Shown piece by piece: positions 63,990-64,000 of a stretch of 64,000 nucleotides of DNA. Both the position numbers and the translations under genes were made by a program. The stretch covers positions 31,315 through 95,314 of the forward strand of contig CAYPEI010000014.1 in the NCBI GenBank assembly GCA_964409775.1. The letters are read 5' to 3'. The notes beneath the pieces are model-generated. The model did not search any database and had not been told where the DNA came from. It saw only the letters and a program-made list of their open reading frames with translations. Position 1 is the first letter of the stretch, and every line of letters begins with the position of its first letter. The stretch comes from JAHBXL01 sp964409775 (GTDB lineage: Bacteria; Planctomycetota; Phycisphaerae; Phycisphaerales; UBA1924).

Positions 63990-64000
63990 GGGAGAGGAAA

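Overview
The window is a stretch of high-GC (about two-thirds G+C by eye) bacterial chromosome with dense housekeeping genes and no prophage, plasmid or CRISPR. The gene set suggests a diderm from the Planctomycetota, probably near the class Phycisphaerae. Pointers are a membrane-anchored Ser/Thr kinase with DMG in place of DFG, secreted proteins of no recognised family, BamD/LptE/TolC/TonB-type envelope proteins, and many short reiterated repeats between genes. The lineage call is an inference from style, not from a marker gene.

Layout. 1-9066: end of a MacB-type permease; infC read from an AUC codon; a Ser/Thr kinase; a 2.3 kb repeat-rich zone (3466-5690) holding a nonsense-interrupted gene with 75-bp tandem repeats and an array of three-hairpin repeats; then a flavin reductase-like protein, a PhyH-type dioxygenase, a serine protease and a hypothetical gene. 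9164-17401: mdh, a CpcT-like/FKBP fusion, a J-domain protein, a polyprenyl-phosphate sugar transferase, mnmG carrying repeat-derived in-frame insertions, and a KefB-type antiporter. 17388-29833: a UVR-motif protein, an RpoD-like sigma factor, a secreted protein of unknown role, thioredoxin reductase, a methyltransferase, a four-helix-bundle protein, a Nat-type ABC exporter pair, prfA, and an isomerase-like/cmk/plsC operon. 30077-42196: smc, a lipoprotein, a serine beta-lactamase-like hydrolase, pyrD, acnA, a small membrane protein and a LysR regulator. 42256-50956: an envelope block (bamD-like, lptE-like, ftsH, BamE-like, TonB-like), a TlpA-like thioredoxin, an MshEN-like protein and clpS. 51152-64000: an FHA protein, gnd, two GNAT acetyltransferases, a TolC-like lipoprotein, a divergent GH35-like protein, an HD-type alarmone hydrolase candidate, a PDZ protein, an APH-like kinase, yicC and a small lipoprotein.

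Together the genes serve translation (infC, prfA, mnmG), chromosome upkeep (smc), central carbon flow (mdh, acnA, gnd), pyrimidine supply (pyrD, cmk), outer-membrane assembly and proteolysis (ftsH, clpS). Several genes use GTG, TTG or, for infC, ATC starts, chosen here from Shine-Dalgarno spacing.

No complete new multigene system was found. The strongest unusual signals are the infC AUC start, the repeat insertions inside mnmG, the repeat-split gene at 3466-4452, the covarying hairpin repeats at 4737-5681, and the GH35-like protein with altered catalytic positions.
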